From positions 1-36,323 of the forward strand of contig CADAKW010000011.1 in the NCBI GenBank assembly GCA_902788645.1: 36,323 nucleotides of DNA. Reading direction: 5' to 3'. Position 1 is the first letter of the stretch, and each line of letters starts with the position of its first letter. The notes under the pieces were generated by a model. The model ran no database searches, was not told where the DNA came from, and worked only from the letters and a program-made list of their open reading frames with translations. The stretch is from an uncultured Lachnospiraceae bacterium. GTDB lineage: Bacteria; Bacillota; Clostridia; Lachnospirales; Lachnospiraceae. The position numbers and the translations under genes are program-made. This document shows, piece by piece, positions 1 to 8,217 of the stretch.

Positions 1-2
1 GA

Positions 3-182
3 GAAGGATTATATGTTCCATCGATGACTTGGATGAAAACTACGCATTTTTCATGTGATGCAATTTTGCAAGTTTATGCGAGTGAGACGTATGATGATTG
101 TATATATATAGATGATTATGAAGAATTTATAGGAAGATGTGGAAAACAAAATGAAGAAAATAGCAATTTTAGGGGCAAATAG
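3..182 (+). CDS. C-terminal end of a dTDP-sugar 3,4-ketoisomerase (FdtA/WxcM-like), partial
   Basis: The reading frame is already open at the window edge and stops at 180-182, leaving 59 residues. It reads EGLYVPSMTWMKTTHFS, then DAILQVYASETYDD, then YIDDYEEFIG, which is the typical end of the cupin-fold FdtA/QdtA/WxcM ketoisomerases that make 3-keto-6-deoxy dTDP-sugars for glycan side chains. The start lies outside the window, so length and active-site residues cannot be judged. It overlaps the following epimerase gene by about 30 bases in another frame, which suggests translational coupling. The AT-rich base composition is shared with that gene and not with the fucose genes downstream. Assignment rests on the tail only. 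Confidence 0.6.
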   Translation, partial: EGLYVPSMTWMKTTHFSCDAILQVYASETYDDCIYIDDYEEFIGRCGKQNEENSNFRGK

Positions 183-1050
183 TTATATAGCAAGAAATGT
201 AATTAGAGTGTTAAGAAAAAATTATTCAGAGTATTTGCTAAAGCTTTATGATTATGCAGAAAAGCAAATTGATGGTGAAGAAAATTATACATCTATTAAT
301 ATTCTGAACCCTGATACACTTAAAAAAGTGGATTTTGATTGTGATGTAATTTTTATGTTTATAGGAAAAACAGGGAGTGTAGATGGATTTGATGGATTTA
401 ATACGTTTATAGATATTAACGAGAAAGCTCTTTTGAATCTTATTAGTGGATATAGAACGGCTCATTCATCAGCAAAAATTATCTTTCCATCTACAAGATT
501 AGTATATAGAGGAAATGATATAACACTAAAAGAAGATGCCGAAAAAGAATTTAAAACAATTTATGCTATGAATAAATATGCATGTGAAAAATATTTGGAA
601 CAATATCATAAAGTTTTTGGTTTACAATACTGCATTTTTCGAATTTGTGTTCCTTATGGGACATTAATACGTGGGGCATCATCATATGGTACTGCTGAAT
701 TTATGGTTAGTAAGGCAGCAAAAGGGAAAAATATCTCAATTTATGGTGATGGTTCTGTAAGAAGATCGCTTATATATATGGAAGATTTGTGTAATGTTTT
801 AATTAAGGGTGGATTATCTTCTCAATGCTGTAATGATGTATATAATATTGGTGGAGAGAATTACAGTTTAAATGAAATGGCGGAATTAGTAGCTTTAAAG
901 TATAATGTTGGAATAGATTATATAGCATATCCAGAGGTGGCAAAAAAAATAGAATCGGGTAGCACAGTATTTGATGATAATAAACTTAATCAAATTATTC
1001 CTATGAATTATAATGGAAGATTTTTGAATTGGATAAATGATAAAATATAA
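151..1050 (+). CDS. NAD-dependent epimerase/dehydratase (extended SDR), sugar nucleotide type
   Basis: A 299-residue Rossmann protein of the NAD-dependent epimerase/dehydratase family, expected to modify a nucleotide sugar in the cytoplasm. The dinucleotide-binding start reads KKIAILGANSYIARN, a relaxed form of GxxGxxG. The catalytic region has STRLVYRG followed by YAMNKYACEKY, giving the YxxxK pair. NIGGENYSLNEMAELVA near residue 235 is the usual substrate-side helix region. I chose ATG 151 because the Rossmann strand begins directly there; an in-frame GTG at 139 would add four residues, but the AGGAAG at 131-136 sits too close to it. It overlaps the ketoisomerase tail, so both belong to one deoxysugar pathway. 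The substrate is not predictable. It is AT-rich, as polysaccharide clusters often are. Confidence 0.8.
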   Translation: MKKIAILGANSYIARNVIRVLRKNYSEYLLKLYDYAEKQIDGEENYTSINILNPDTLKKVDFDCDVIFMFIGKTGSVDGFDGFNTFIDINEKALLNLISGYRTAHSSAKIIFPSTRLVYRGNDITLKEDAEKEFKTIYAMNKYACEKYLEQYHKVFGLQYCIFRICVPYGTLIRGASSYGTAEFMVSKAAKGKNISIYGDGSVRRSLIYMEDLCNVLIKGGLSSQCCNDVYNIGGENYSLNEMAELVALKYNVGIDYIAYPEVAKKIESGSTVFDDNKLNQIIPMNYNGRFLNWINDKI

Positions 1051-1143
1051 TGATTTTCGGTTCTTCATTTAAATATGGGGTAAATACCCAAAAATCTTTG
1101 AAAAATAAGGAAGGGTAGCTTTTTTATTGAATAATGGGAAAAA

Positions 1144-1194
1144 GGGTAACTTTAATAACCTGACCATGTGATGGTAAAAAAAGAAGTGGATATT
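1144..1194 (+). repeat. Copy 1 of the ATPase-cassette leader repeat
   Basis: This stretch matches 14340-14388, just upstream of the intact DUF234-type ATPase: both contain AACTTTAATAA, then CATGTGATGGT, an A-run and GTGGATATT. The match fades after about 1194, where the intact copy continues with a hairpin. Together with the matching gene end at 1439-1539, it shows that an ATPase cassette once stood here and has lost its middle. Compared by eye only. Confidence 0.7.
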
Positions 1195-1199
1195 TTGTT

Positions 1200-1550
1200 A
1201 TGTTGAGATCCCCCAGAGAAAACAGAAGAACTACAGGAAAGGTTGGGGAATGTAGAAGAAATCCCATGAAAATGAGGAGGATTTGTGCAACCCCACGTTT
1301 GGGAGAAGAACTACTGGAAAAGATGGGGATTTTTGAGAGAACCCCAGAAAAGAAAGTAGAAACCCCAAGAAAAAAAGGAGAACCAAAAAAGGAGAACCAA
1401 GAAAATAGAAACCAAAAGAAAACAAAAAAAGGAGAACCTTTTTCGAAAGGCGGATTTACGGATGGACTCCTGCAGGCTCAGGGACGAGGCAAAGTGAGGT
1501 TGATATCGCTGGAAGACCTTTATCGGTGTGATATTTCAGCATCAAAATAA
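1200..1550 (+). pseudogene. Remnant of a DUF234-type ATPase gene with purine-rich filler
   Basis: The open frame of 116 codons ends in FSKGGFTDGLLQAQGRG and then VRLISLEDLYRCDIS, which is the C-terminal end of the intact ATPase at 14534-15955. At DNA level 1439-1539 matches 15841-15941 at 91 of 101 positions by my count. Everything upstream (1200-1438) lacks the Walker motifs and is Lys/Glu/Arg/Pro-rich, made of imperfect purine-rich repeats: AAAAAAGGAGAACC occurs about three times between 1370 and 1440, and AGAAGAACTAC occurs at about 1225 and 1303. No credible ribosome binding site precedes 1200. I read it as a decayed gene, not as a working small protein. Confidence 0.7.
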
Positions 1551-1581
1551 TGAGGAGTGAGAAAACAAAAAGATCAAAAAT

Positions 1582-1608
1582 AAAATAAGCCGCTTAGCGG
1601 CTTATTTT
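1582..1608 (+). terminator. Strong hairpin terminator, probably bidirectional
   Basis: AAAATAAGCCGC and GCGGCTTATTTT form a perfect 12-bp stem around the loop TTA, with A/T-rich flanks on both sides. It separates the polysaccharide and ATPase-scar region from fkp and would insulate fkp from upstream transcription. Confidence 0.75.
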
Positions 1609-1651
1609 ATTGCGCAAATATATCAGTTAAAATAATAAGGAGAATGTTACC

Positions 1652-4600
1652 ATGAATCAACGAAAACTGAAAAAACTCTTCCTTGCCCAGAGTTACATTG
1701 ACTCCTGGGAGGAATACCAGCGTAGCCTGCGCAAACAGAGCTACATCACATGGGATTATGTGATTCTGACAGCATCCAATGAGGAGCAGGCATTAGCATA
1801 CCGTCAACAGATTGATGACCGGCTGGCGATGGGACAGTTACCGGAGAGTACAACATATATGGTTCTTTCAGATCCTGATGGCAAGAGAGTAGGATCTGGA
1901 GGAGCCACTTTTAATGTTCTGCGTTATATTGCAGAACAGGATGATGAAGAGCAACGGGATCATTTTAAAGGAAAGAGGATTCTGGTGATCCATTCGGGAG
2001 GAGACAGTAAGCGTGTGCCACAGTATTCGGCGTGCGGCAAGCTGTTTTCGCCGGTTCCGAGGGCACTGCCGGATGGCAGGTCTTCGACATTATTTGATGA
2101 ATTTATTATAGCAATGACTTCTTTGGCAGGACGTTTTCCGGATGGAATGGTTGTTCTATCCGGGGATGTTCTTTTATTATTCAATCCATTACAGATTGAT
2201 CTGCAGTATCATGGCGCTGCGGCAATCTCAATGAAGGAGCCGGCGGAGACTGGTCAGAATCATGGTGTGTTCCTGAATGATGGCCATGATCATGTGGCCA
2301 GATGTCTGCAGAAGCAGTCGGTGGAGACACTGCAGGCGGCAGGGGCGGTCAATGATAATGGAATGGTTGATATTGATACAGGAGCCGTAGTGTTGGATGC
2401 GGCGTTATTAAATGCTTTGTTTCATTTGATCAGCACAGATGGAAAAGTGGATGATCAGAAGTTTGCACAGTTTGTCAATGAAACAGCGAGAGTGAGTTTT
2501 TATGCGGATTTTTTATATCCTTTGGCAGAAGAAGCGACACTTGAGGCATTTCAGAAGGAGACGCCGGAAGGAAGCTTTTGTTCGGAGCTGACAGAATGCA
2601 GGAAACAGATCTGGGATGCGCTTCATACATTTTCTATGAAGTTGATCTGTCTGTCACCGGCTGAATTTATTCATTTTGGTACAACTCATGAGCTGAGAGA
2701 TTTGGTGAATGAGGGGGTGGATGATTATGAGTTCCTTGGATGGGAGAATCATGTTCTGACAAATGCGCCGGAGCACGGCGATTATGCGGTGAACAACAGT
2801 TTCGTTGCACCGGATGCCGTGATCGGAGCTGGGGCTTATATTGAGGACAGTTATATTGGAAGCGGGACAGTCATTGGAGCGGGAAGTATTGTATCCGGTA
2901 TGTGTCTTGAGCATGTAACTTTGCCGTCGGATATGGTGTTTCATACATTGGTTCTGCCGGGAGAACGCTATGTGACCAGAGTATACGGAGTACAGGATAA
3001 TCCCAAAGGATCATTGCAGGCAGATAGTCCCTGGATGGGAAAGACGATCAGTCGATTACTGGATACTTATGATATTACACCGGAGGATATCTGGGGAGAG
3101 GAAGGAAAGCCGCCTTTTTATCTGTGGGATGCCAAGATGTATACAGTGGAAAGTGATCGCAAGAGCAGCGTAGATAGTGCATTAAAGCTCTGCCGTATTA
3201 TGCTGGGGGAGGCTTCGGAGAAGGAAGTAGATCAGTGGCTTTCAAAGAAAAGGCTGAGTCTTTGCAGTAGTTTTAACCAGGCAGATGTCTGTGCGATCGT
3301 ACCTTGGAAGAGACGGATTGAGGATCAGGTACTGGTGTCTTGTTTTGTGGACAAGCTGATGAATGGAGAATATTACGAGGATGCATTAACTGTATTCGGA
3401 GATGCAGGTGTCAAGCTGTCTCAGTTTCGTCTTTTGATGGAGAGAGCCGGGGAGACTGATTTTTCGGAGAAGATTCGTATCTGGTATGCATTATCCCGTT
3501 ATATGAGACAGAAACGTCAAAGCTTTGATGGGATGAAATATGATGATCTGGAGAGTCTTTGTTTCGATGAGATTCAGAGAGTGATCTATGACAATGGAAA
3601 GGACAAGATTCCTTCTTTTGCACATTTTCATATTGCAGAAGAGGAAGTAAATATACAATTGCCTGTTCGTGTGAATTGGGGAGGCGGCTGGACTGATACA
3701 CCGCCACATTGCAATGAAAAAGGCGGTGTTGTTTTAAATGCAGCGATTAAACTAAAAGGAGAGTATCCAATTCGAGTGACGATTAAACGGATTAATGCGA
3801 TGGAGATTCAGTTTGAAAGTCAGGATATTGGTGTAAGTGGTGTTGCGACGACTGTGTCCGAGATTCAGGACTGTCACAATCCATATGACTTTTTTGCATT
3901 ACATAAAGCTGCTTTAATTGCTTGCGGGATTATTCCGATTGAAGGGGAGTATAGTCTGCAGAAAATTTTAGAGAAGCTTGGAGGTGGCTTTTATCTGTCA
4001 ACTCAGGTGATTGGAGTGCCGAAGGGATCCGGACTGGGGACAAGTTCTATTTTGTCCGGAGCCTGTGTCAAGGCTATATTTAAGTTCTTTGGACAGCAGG
4101 TGAGTGATGATGACCTCTATGATATTGTGTTATGTATGGAACAGATCATGAGCACCGGTGGAGGATGGCAGGATCAGGTTGGTGGTGTAACGCCGGGAGT
4201 GAAGATGATCACTACGGAGGCGGGGATCAATCAGGTGATTCATGTGGAAAATGTTGTACTGAGTGATGCAGTGAAAAAAGAATTGCAGGATCGGTTTGCA
4301 TTGATATATACCGGTCAGCGGCGTCTGGCTCGTAATCTGCTTCGGGACGTAGTTGGCGGATATATTGGTGGACGCAGGGAGTCAGTGGAAGCTTTGGACC
4401 AGATGCAGCGGACTGCAGCGCTGATGCAGTTTGAGTTGGAACGGGGAAATGTAGATCGTTTTGCAAAGCTTTTGAATGAACATTGGGAATTGTCTAAAAA
4501 ACTGGATGGTGGTTCTACCAATACCTGTATTGATCAGATTTTCCTTGCATGTGAAGATCTGGTGGATGGCCAGTTTATTTCCGGTGCCGGTGGTGGTGGA

Positions 4601-4717
4601 TTCCTACAGGTTATTCTGAAAAAAGGAGTGACAAAACAGCAGCTTCATGAAAGGCTTTACAGTATTTTTCAGGATAGTGGAGTAGATGTCTGGGATACAG
4701 AGTTTATCTGGAATTAG
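1652..4717 (+). CDS. fkp: Bifunctional L-fucokinase / L-fucose-1-phosphate guanylyltransferase
   Basis: This 1021-residue cytoplasmic enzyme phosphorylates L-fucose with ATP and joins it to GTP, giving GDP-L-fucose by salvage. The N-terminal half is the L-fucokinase/pyrophosphorylase domain: SDPDGKRVGSGGATFNVL (residues 73-90) and IHSGGDSKRVPQYSACGK (113-130) are the nucleotide-binding loops, and FVAPDAVIGAGAYIEDS is a left-handed beta-helix-like stretch. The C-terminal third is a GHMP kinase: VNWGGGWTDTPPH near 678, the ATP loop PKGSGLGTSSILSGA near 790 and GAGGGGFLQV near 977. The domain order is that of Bacteroides Fkp, slightly longer than its roughly 950 residues. AAGGAGAA nine bases before ATG supports the start. 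It heads a fkp-fucU-araC unit. Confidence 0.95.
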   Translation: MNQRKLKKLFLAQSYIDSWEEYQRSLRKQSYITWDYVILTASNEEQALAYRQQIDDRLAMGQLPESTTYMVLSDPDGKRVGSGGATFNVLRYIAEQDDEEQRDHFKGKRILVIHSGGDSKRVPQYSACGKLFSPVPRALPDGRSSTLFDEFIIAMTSLAGRFPDGMVVLSGDVLLLFNPLQIDLQYHGAAAISMKEPAETGQNHGVFLNDGHDHVARCLQKQSVETLQAAGAVNDNGMVDIDTGAVVLDAALLNALFHLISTDGKVDDQKFAQFVNETARVSFYADFLYPLAEEATLEAFQKETPEGSFCSELTECRKQIWDALHTFSMKLICLSPAEFIHFGTTHELRDLVNEGVDDYEFLGWENHVLTNAPEHGDYAVNNSFVAPDAVIGAGAYIEDSYIGSGTVIGAGSIVSGMCLEHVTLPSDMVFHTLVLPGERYVTRVYGVQDNPKGSLQADSPWMGKTISRLLDTYDITPEDIWGEEGKPPFYLWDAKMYTVESDRKSSVDSALKLCRIMLGEASEKEVDQWLSKKRLSLCSSFNQADVCAIVPWKRRIEDQVLVSCFVDKLMNGEYYEDALTVFGDAGVKLSQFRLLMERAGETDFSEKIRIWYALSRYMRQKRQSFDGMKYDDLESLCFDEIQRVIYDNGKDKIPSFAHFHIAEEEVNIQLPVRVNWGGGWTDTPPHCNEKGGVVLNAAIKLKGEYPIRVTIKRINAMEIQFESQDIGVSGVATTVSEIQDCHNPYDFFALHKAALIACGIIPIEGEYSLQKILEKLGGGFYLSTQVIGVPKGSGLGTSSILSGACVKAIFKFFGQQVSDDDLYDIVLCMEQIMSTGGGWQDQVGGVTPGVKMITTEAGINQVIHVENVVLSDAVKKELQDRFALIYTGQRRLARNLLRDVVGGYIGGRRESVEALDQMQRTAALMQFELERGNVDRFAKLLNEHWELSKKLDGGSTNTCIDQIFLACEDLVDGQFISGAGGGGFLQVILKKGVTKQQLHERLYSIFQDSGVDVWDTEFIWN

Positions 4718-4758
4718 TACGGCGATTTGAGGTTTGTCGGAGAAAGGAAGATGAAGTT

Positions 4759-5202
4759 ATGTTAAAAGGGATACCAAAGGTTTTAACACCGGAGATGTTA
4801 AAGATACTTTGTGAAATGGGACATGATGATGAGATTGTAATTGCGGATGCACATTTTCCGGCAGAGGCAATGGGAAAACGTGTGATCCAGTATCCGTGTA
4901 TCAGTGCACCGGAGATGGTGGAGGCAATCGTAAAGGTGATGCCTTTAGATACTTACGTGGATGCGCCTGTCAAGGTGATGAGTCTGGTGGAATCTGATAT
5001 TCAGAAGGGTATGAAGACGCCGGATATGTGGGAACAGGTTCGGGCGAGAGCAAGCGAGATAGAAGGGTTTGAGGTGAAACTGGGAGAATATGAACGGTTT
5101 GAATTTTATGAGCATGCCCGGAAAGCGTATGCAATCATTCAGACCGGAGAGGAACGTCAGTATGGTAATTTTATGCTTCGTAAAGGTGTGGTGTTAAAGT
5201 GA
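4759..5202 (+). CDS. fucU: L-fucose mutarotase (RbsD/FucU family)
   Basis: A 147-residue member of the RbsD/FucU fold, expected to interconvert the alpha and beta anomers of L-fucose so that the kinase receives its preferred anomer. Family landmarks are MLKGIPKVLTPEMLKIL, then MGHDDEIVIADAHFPAEA with the active-site His, DTYVDAPVKVM, and the C-terminal FYEHARKAYAIIQTGEERQY followed by GNFMLRKGV. The length is normal. It starts 41 bases behind fkp with GGAAG upstream. Its stop codon overlaps the GTG start of the AraC gene (GTGA), so the two are translationally coupled. The location beside Fkp favours fucose over ribose as substrate. Confidence 0.92.
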   Translation: MLKGIPKVLTPEMLKILCEMGHDDEIVIADAHFPAEAMGKRVIQYPCISAPEMVEAIVKVMPLDTYVDAPVKVMSLVESDIQKGMKTPDMWEQVRARASEIEGFEVKLGEYERFEFYEHARKAYAIIQTGEERQYGNFMLRKGVVLK

Positions 5203-6062
5203 ATGAATTGTCCTATTTTACGGACAGAGCGGTGAGATCGGATCGTGTAATCTACACGCCTACGATCTTTGCAAAGGATGCATTAATGTACCTGCAGGAA
5301 GTGGGAGAGCTTACAGCGTTGAAGGATCATAGCAGTCGTAGAAAAGATCTGGATTCTTTTTTGTTTTTTGTGGTGGAGGATGGTGCCGGAGAAGTAGAAT
5401 ATGGTGGAGAGGTACATCAGTTGACAACGGGAGACTGTGTATGGATTGATTGCCGACAGCCATATTGTCACAGAAGCTCTTCGGACCGGTTATGGACACT
5501 TGGATGGGTACATTTCTATGGAAAATCAGTGAAAGCAGTCTATGAGAAGTATTTGGAACGGGGCGGAAAGAATGTATTTCATACGGAAAAAATGACCGGA
5601 TATACGCATCTGCTGGAGACTGTGCAGGTTGTGGCAGATTCTGAGGACTACATCAGAGATATGCGCATTAATGAATATCTTCAAAAGCTGTTGACTTTGT
5701 TAATGGAAGAAACATATCGTCCGGTACAGCAAAGTAGTCGTGTCAAACAGGAAAACATTCAAAAAGTAAGAGATTATCTGGAGGCACACTATGAAGAACG
5801 GATTACTCTGGAAGGACTGGCAGAGCAGTTCTATATCAATAAGTTTTATCTGACAAAGCTGTTTAAACAGACGTATGGGGTGACAGTGAATTCTTATCTG
5901 ATGCAGATCCGGATCACCCGTGCCAAGCAGCTGTTGCGTTTTACAGATCTGTCTATTGAATTGATCGGAGAGAAGTGTGGTATTTCAGATCCAAATTATT
6001 TTTCGAGAGCATTTAAGAAGACGGAGGGATTGACACCGGGAAGATATCGACGAATGTGGTAA
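5199..6062 (+). CDS. AraC-family transcriptional regulator with cupin sensor domain
   Basis: 287 residues. The N-terminal half looks like an AraC-type arabinose-binding cupin: FLFFVVEDGAGEVEYGG, GDCVWIDCRQPYCH and WTLGWVHFYG at residues 50-110. The C-terminal 95 residues hold the two HTH units, ITLEGLAEQFYINKFYLTKL (about 197-216) and LSIELIGEKCGISDPNYFSR (about 248-267), ending with the conserved LTPGRYRR. Translation starts at GTG 5199, overlapping the fucU stop by four bases. Position between the salvage genes and gmd suggests that it senses L-fucose or a derivative and controls one or both units. The ligand is inference. No signal peptide or membrane segment is seen. Confidence 0.9.
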   Translation: MNELSYFTDRAVRSDRVIYTPTIFAKDALMYLQEVGELTALKDHSSRRKDLDSFLFFVVEDGAGEVEYGGEVHQLTTGDCVWIDCRQPYCHRSSSDRLWTLGWVHFYGKSVKAVYEKYLERGGKNVFHTEKMTGYTHLLETVQVVADSEDYIRDMRINEYLQKLLTLLMEETYRPVQQSSRVKQENIQKVRDYLEAHYEERITLEGLAEQFYINKFYLTKLFKQTYGVTVNSYLMQIRITRAKQLLRFTDLSIELIGEKCGISDPNYFSRAFKKTEGLTPGRYRRMW

Positions 6063-6107
6063 AGCAATATTGTGCTATTTTGTAAATAAACATGCCAATA
6101 TCGTCAC

Positions 6108-6136
6108 TTGTTTTCCGATATGCCTGACTCTAAAAT
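6108..6136 (+). promoter_or_regulatory. Candidate promoter of the gmd-fcl-manC-manA-pgm unit
   Basis: TTGTTT (6108-6113) and TAAAAT (6131-6136) are separated by exactly 17 bases, so transcription would start near 6143. An inverted pair ATATCG/CGATAT (about 6099-6120) overlaps the -35 region and could be a regulator site, for instance for the AraC protein encoded just upstream. Matches to consensus are moderate. Confidence 0.45.
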
Positions 6137-6170
6137 AACGATTGTATTAGTAAACAGGAAAAATCGTTAT
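6135..6170 (+). promoter_or_regulatory. Leader hairpin abutting the gmd ribosome binding site
   Basis: ATAACGATT (6135-6143) and AATCGTTAT (6162-6170) form a perfect 9-bp stem with an 18-base loop. The GGAGG of gmd begins at the very next base, 6171. It would stand at or near the 5' end of the mRNA from the promoter at 6108-6136 and could influence ribosome access or mRNA stability. No U-tract follows, so it is not a terminator. Confidence 0.45.
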
Positions 6171-6182
6171 GGAGGCAAGCAT

Positions 6183-7232
6183 ATGAAAAAAGCATTAATT
6201 ACAGGTGTTACAGGACAGGATGGATCATATCTGGCAGAGTTTTTGTTGGAAAAAGGATATGAAGTACATGGAATCACACGGCGTGCATCGATTTCCAATA
6301 CTGCCAGAATTGATCATCTGATCAATGACAATAAAATCACATTACATGATGGGGATCTTTCTGATTCCTCTTCTTTAATTCGTATCATCGGCATGGTTAA
6401 GCCTGATGAAATCTATAATCTTGCAGCACAATCTCATGTGCAGGTTTCCTTTGATGTGCCGGAATATTCCGGTGATGTGGATGCGATTGGCGTCCTTCGT
6501 ATTTTAGAGGCTGTCCGCATTCTTGGACTGACAAAAACAACAAAAATATATCAGGCATCGACCTCTGAACTTTATGGAAAAGTGGAGGAAGTGCCACAGA
6601 AAGAAACGACTCCATTTCATCCGTACAGTCCTTATGCAGTGGCAAAGCAGTATGGGTTCTGGATCGTGAAAGAGTATCGTGAAGCATATGGAATGTTCGC
6701 GGTCAATGGTATTTTATTTAATCATGAATCAGAGCGTCGTGGAGAAAATTTTGTAACCAGAAAAATTACGCTAGCAGCAGGGCGTATTGCAGAAGGTCTG
6801 CAGGATCATCTGGAACTGGGAAATATGGATTCATTGCGTGACTGGGGATATGCCAAAGATTATGTAGAGTGTATGTGGATGATCCTGCAGCACGATACCC
6901 CGGAGGATTTTGTGATTGCGACTGGTGAACAACATACAGTACGTGATTTTACGGAGAAAGCATTTGCGGCAAACGGCATGAAAATCCGCTGGGAAGGTAC
7001 CGGTGTTGATGAGAAGGGATATGACGCAGAGACCGGCAAGCTTCTTGTCAGCGTAAATCCACAGTGGTTCCGTCCAACAGATGTAGATAATCTCTGGGGG
7101 GATCCGACGAAAGCAAAAACAGTTCTTGGATGGAATCCACAGAAGACCAGTTATGAAGAGCTGGTGCGTATTATGTCGGAACATGACAGGACTTTAGCAA
7201 AACGGGAACGTGCGGTGAAGGATGCTGAGTAA
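6183..7232 (+). CDS. gmd: GDP-mannose 4,6-dehydratase
   Basis: A 349-residue extended SDR enzyme that converts GDP-D-mannose to GDP-4-keto-6-deoxy-D-mannose, the first committed step to GDP-L-fucose. The NADP-binding loop [11 protein letters not shown] has G8, G11 and G14. The active site follows as [10 protein letters not shown] (T127, E129) and [12 protein letters not shown] (Y151, K155). [17 protein letters not shown] and [17 protein letters not shown] are signature blocks of Gmd. ATG 6183 has GGAGG seven bases upstream; an open frame extends 25 codons further but lacks a site and would cross the leader hairpin. It overlaps a possible earlier start of fcl by 11 bases. Function is secure. 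Confidence 0.96.
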   Translation: MKKALITGVTGQDGSYLAEFLLEKGYEVHGITRRASISNTARIDHLINDNKITLHDGDLSDSSSLIRIIGMVKPDEIYNLAAQSHVQVSFDVPEYSGDVDAIGVLRILEAVRILGLTKTTKIYQASTSELYGKVEEVPQKETTPFHPYSPYAVAKQYGFWIVKEYREAYGMFAVNGILFNHESERRGENFVTRKITLAAGRIAEGLQDHLELGNMDSLRDWGYAKDYVECMWMILQHDTPEDFVIATGEQHTVRDFTEKAFAANGMKIRWEGTGVDEKGYDAETGKLLVSVNPQWFRPTDVDNLWGDPTKAKTVLGWNPQKTSYEELVRIMSEHDRTLAKRERAVKDAE

Positions 7233-7251
7233 AAGAAAAGAGGAAATAGCA

Positions 7252-8196
7252 ATGATGGAAAAAGATGCAAAAATATATGTGGCAGGTCACAGAGGAATGG
7301 TTGGATCTGCGATTGTACGTGAGTTAGAGAGACAGGGGTATCACAATATAATAACTCGGACACACAGTGAATTGGATCTGTGTCGTCAGGACGATGTGGA
7401 AGCATTTTTTGTACAGGAAAAGCCGGAATATGTATTCCTTGCAGCAGCAAAGGTTGGAGGAATTGTAGCGAATCAGAATGCGTTAGCAGACTTTATGTAT
7501 GACAATATGATTCTGGAGATGAATGTGATCCATTCGGCATGGAAGAATGGCTGTAAAAAGCTGGAGTTTTTGGGGTCGTCTTGTATTTATCCGAGAATGG
7601 CTCCACAGCCGATGAAGGAGAATTGTCTTTTGACATCTGAATTGGAGAAGACAAATGAGGCGTATGCTTTAGCGAAAATTTCCGGTTTGAAGTATTGTGA
7701 ATTTTTGAATAAGCAGTATGGCACAGATTACATATCTGTTATGCCAACGAACCTGTACGGACCAAATGACAATTATCATCCGACACACAGTCATGTGCTT
7801 CCGGCACTGATCCGGCGTTTTCATGAGGCAAAGGAAAGTGGGGCAAAAGAAGTTACCTGTTGGGGAGATGGTTCTCCACTGAGAGAGTTTTTATATGTGG
7901 ATGATCTTGCAAATCTTTGTGTATTTTTGATGAATCATTATAGCGGTGATGAAACGGTTAATGCAGGAACCGGCAAAGAGCTGACAATCAAGGAATTGAC
8001 GGAAATGGTTGCAAAGGTCATTGGTTATAAAGGAGAAATCAAGTGGGATCCATCCAAACCGAATGGAACGCCGAGAAAGCTTTTGGATGTCACCAAGGCA
8101 GAGAAGCTGGGATGGTCTTATAAGACGGAGCTGGAGGAAGGAATTCGTTTGTCCTATGAGGATTTCCTGAATAATCCGATGAGAGCAGAACGCTGA
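7252..8196 (+). CDS. fcl: GDP-L-fucose synthase (GDP-4-keto-6-deoxymannose epimerase/reductase)
   Basis: A 314-residue SDR enzyme that epimerises C3 and C5 of the Gmd product and reduces C4 with NADPH to give GDP-L-fucose. GHRGMVGSA near residues 12-20 is the typical GxxGxxG. LGSSCIYPRMAPQPMKE contains S110 and C111, and YALAKISGLKY supplies Y138 and K142. MPTNLYGPNDNYHPTHSHV carries the second catalytic histidine region. I chose ATG 7252 because GAGGA lies seven bases upstream; ATG 7222 inside the end of gmd has none. Product and gene order (gmd then fcl) match the usual GDP-fucose pair. Confidence 0.96.
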   Translation: MMEKDAKIYVAGHRGMVGSAIVRELERQGYHNIITRTHSELDLCRQDDVEAFFVQEKPEYVFLAAAKVGGIVANQNALADFMYDNMILEMNVIHSAWKNGCKKLEFLGSSCIYPRMAPQPMKENCLLTSELEKTNEAYALAKISGLKYCEFLNKQYGTDYISVMPTNLYGPNDNYHPTHSHVLPALIRRFHEAKESGAKEVTCWGDGSPLREFLYVDDLANLCVFLMNHYSGDETVNAGTGKELTIKELTEMVAKVIGYKGEIKWDPSKPNGTPRKLLDVTKAEKLGWSYKTELEEGIRLSYEDFLNNPMRAER

Positions 8197-8217
8197 AAAA
8201 TGGAGGGGTGATTTATT

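Noticed and set aside
6108..6182. Upstream extension of gmd by 25 codons
   Set aside because: It lacks a ribosome binding site, includes the predicted promoter and hairpin, and adds residues before the standard Rossmann start.
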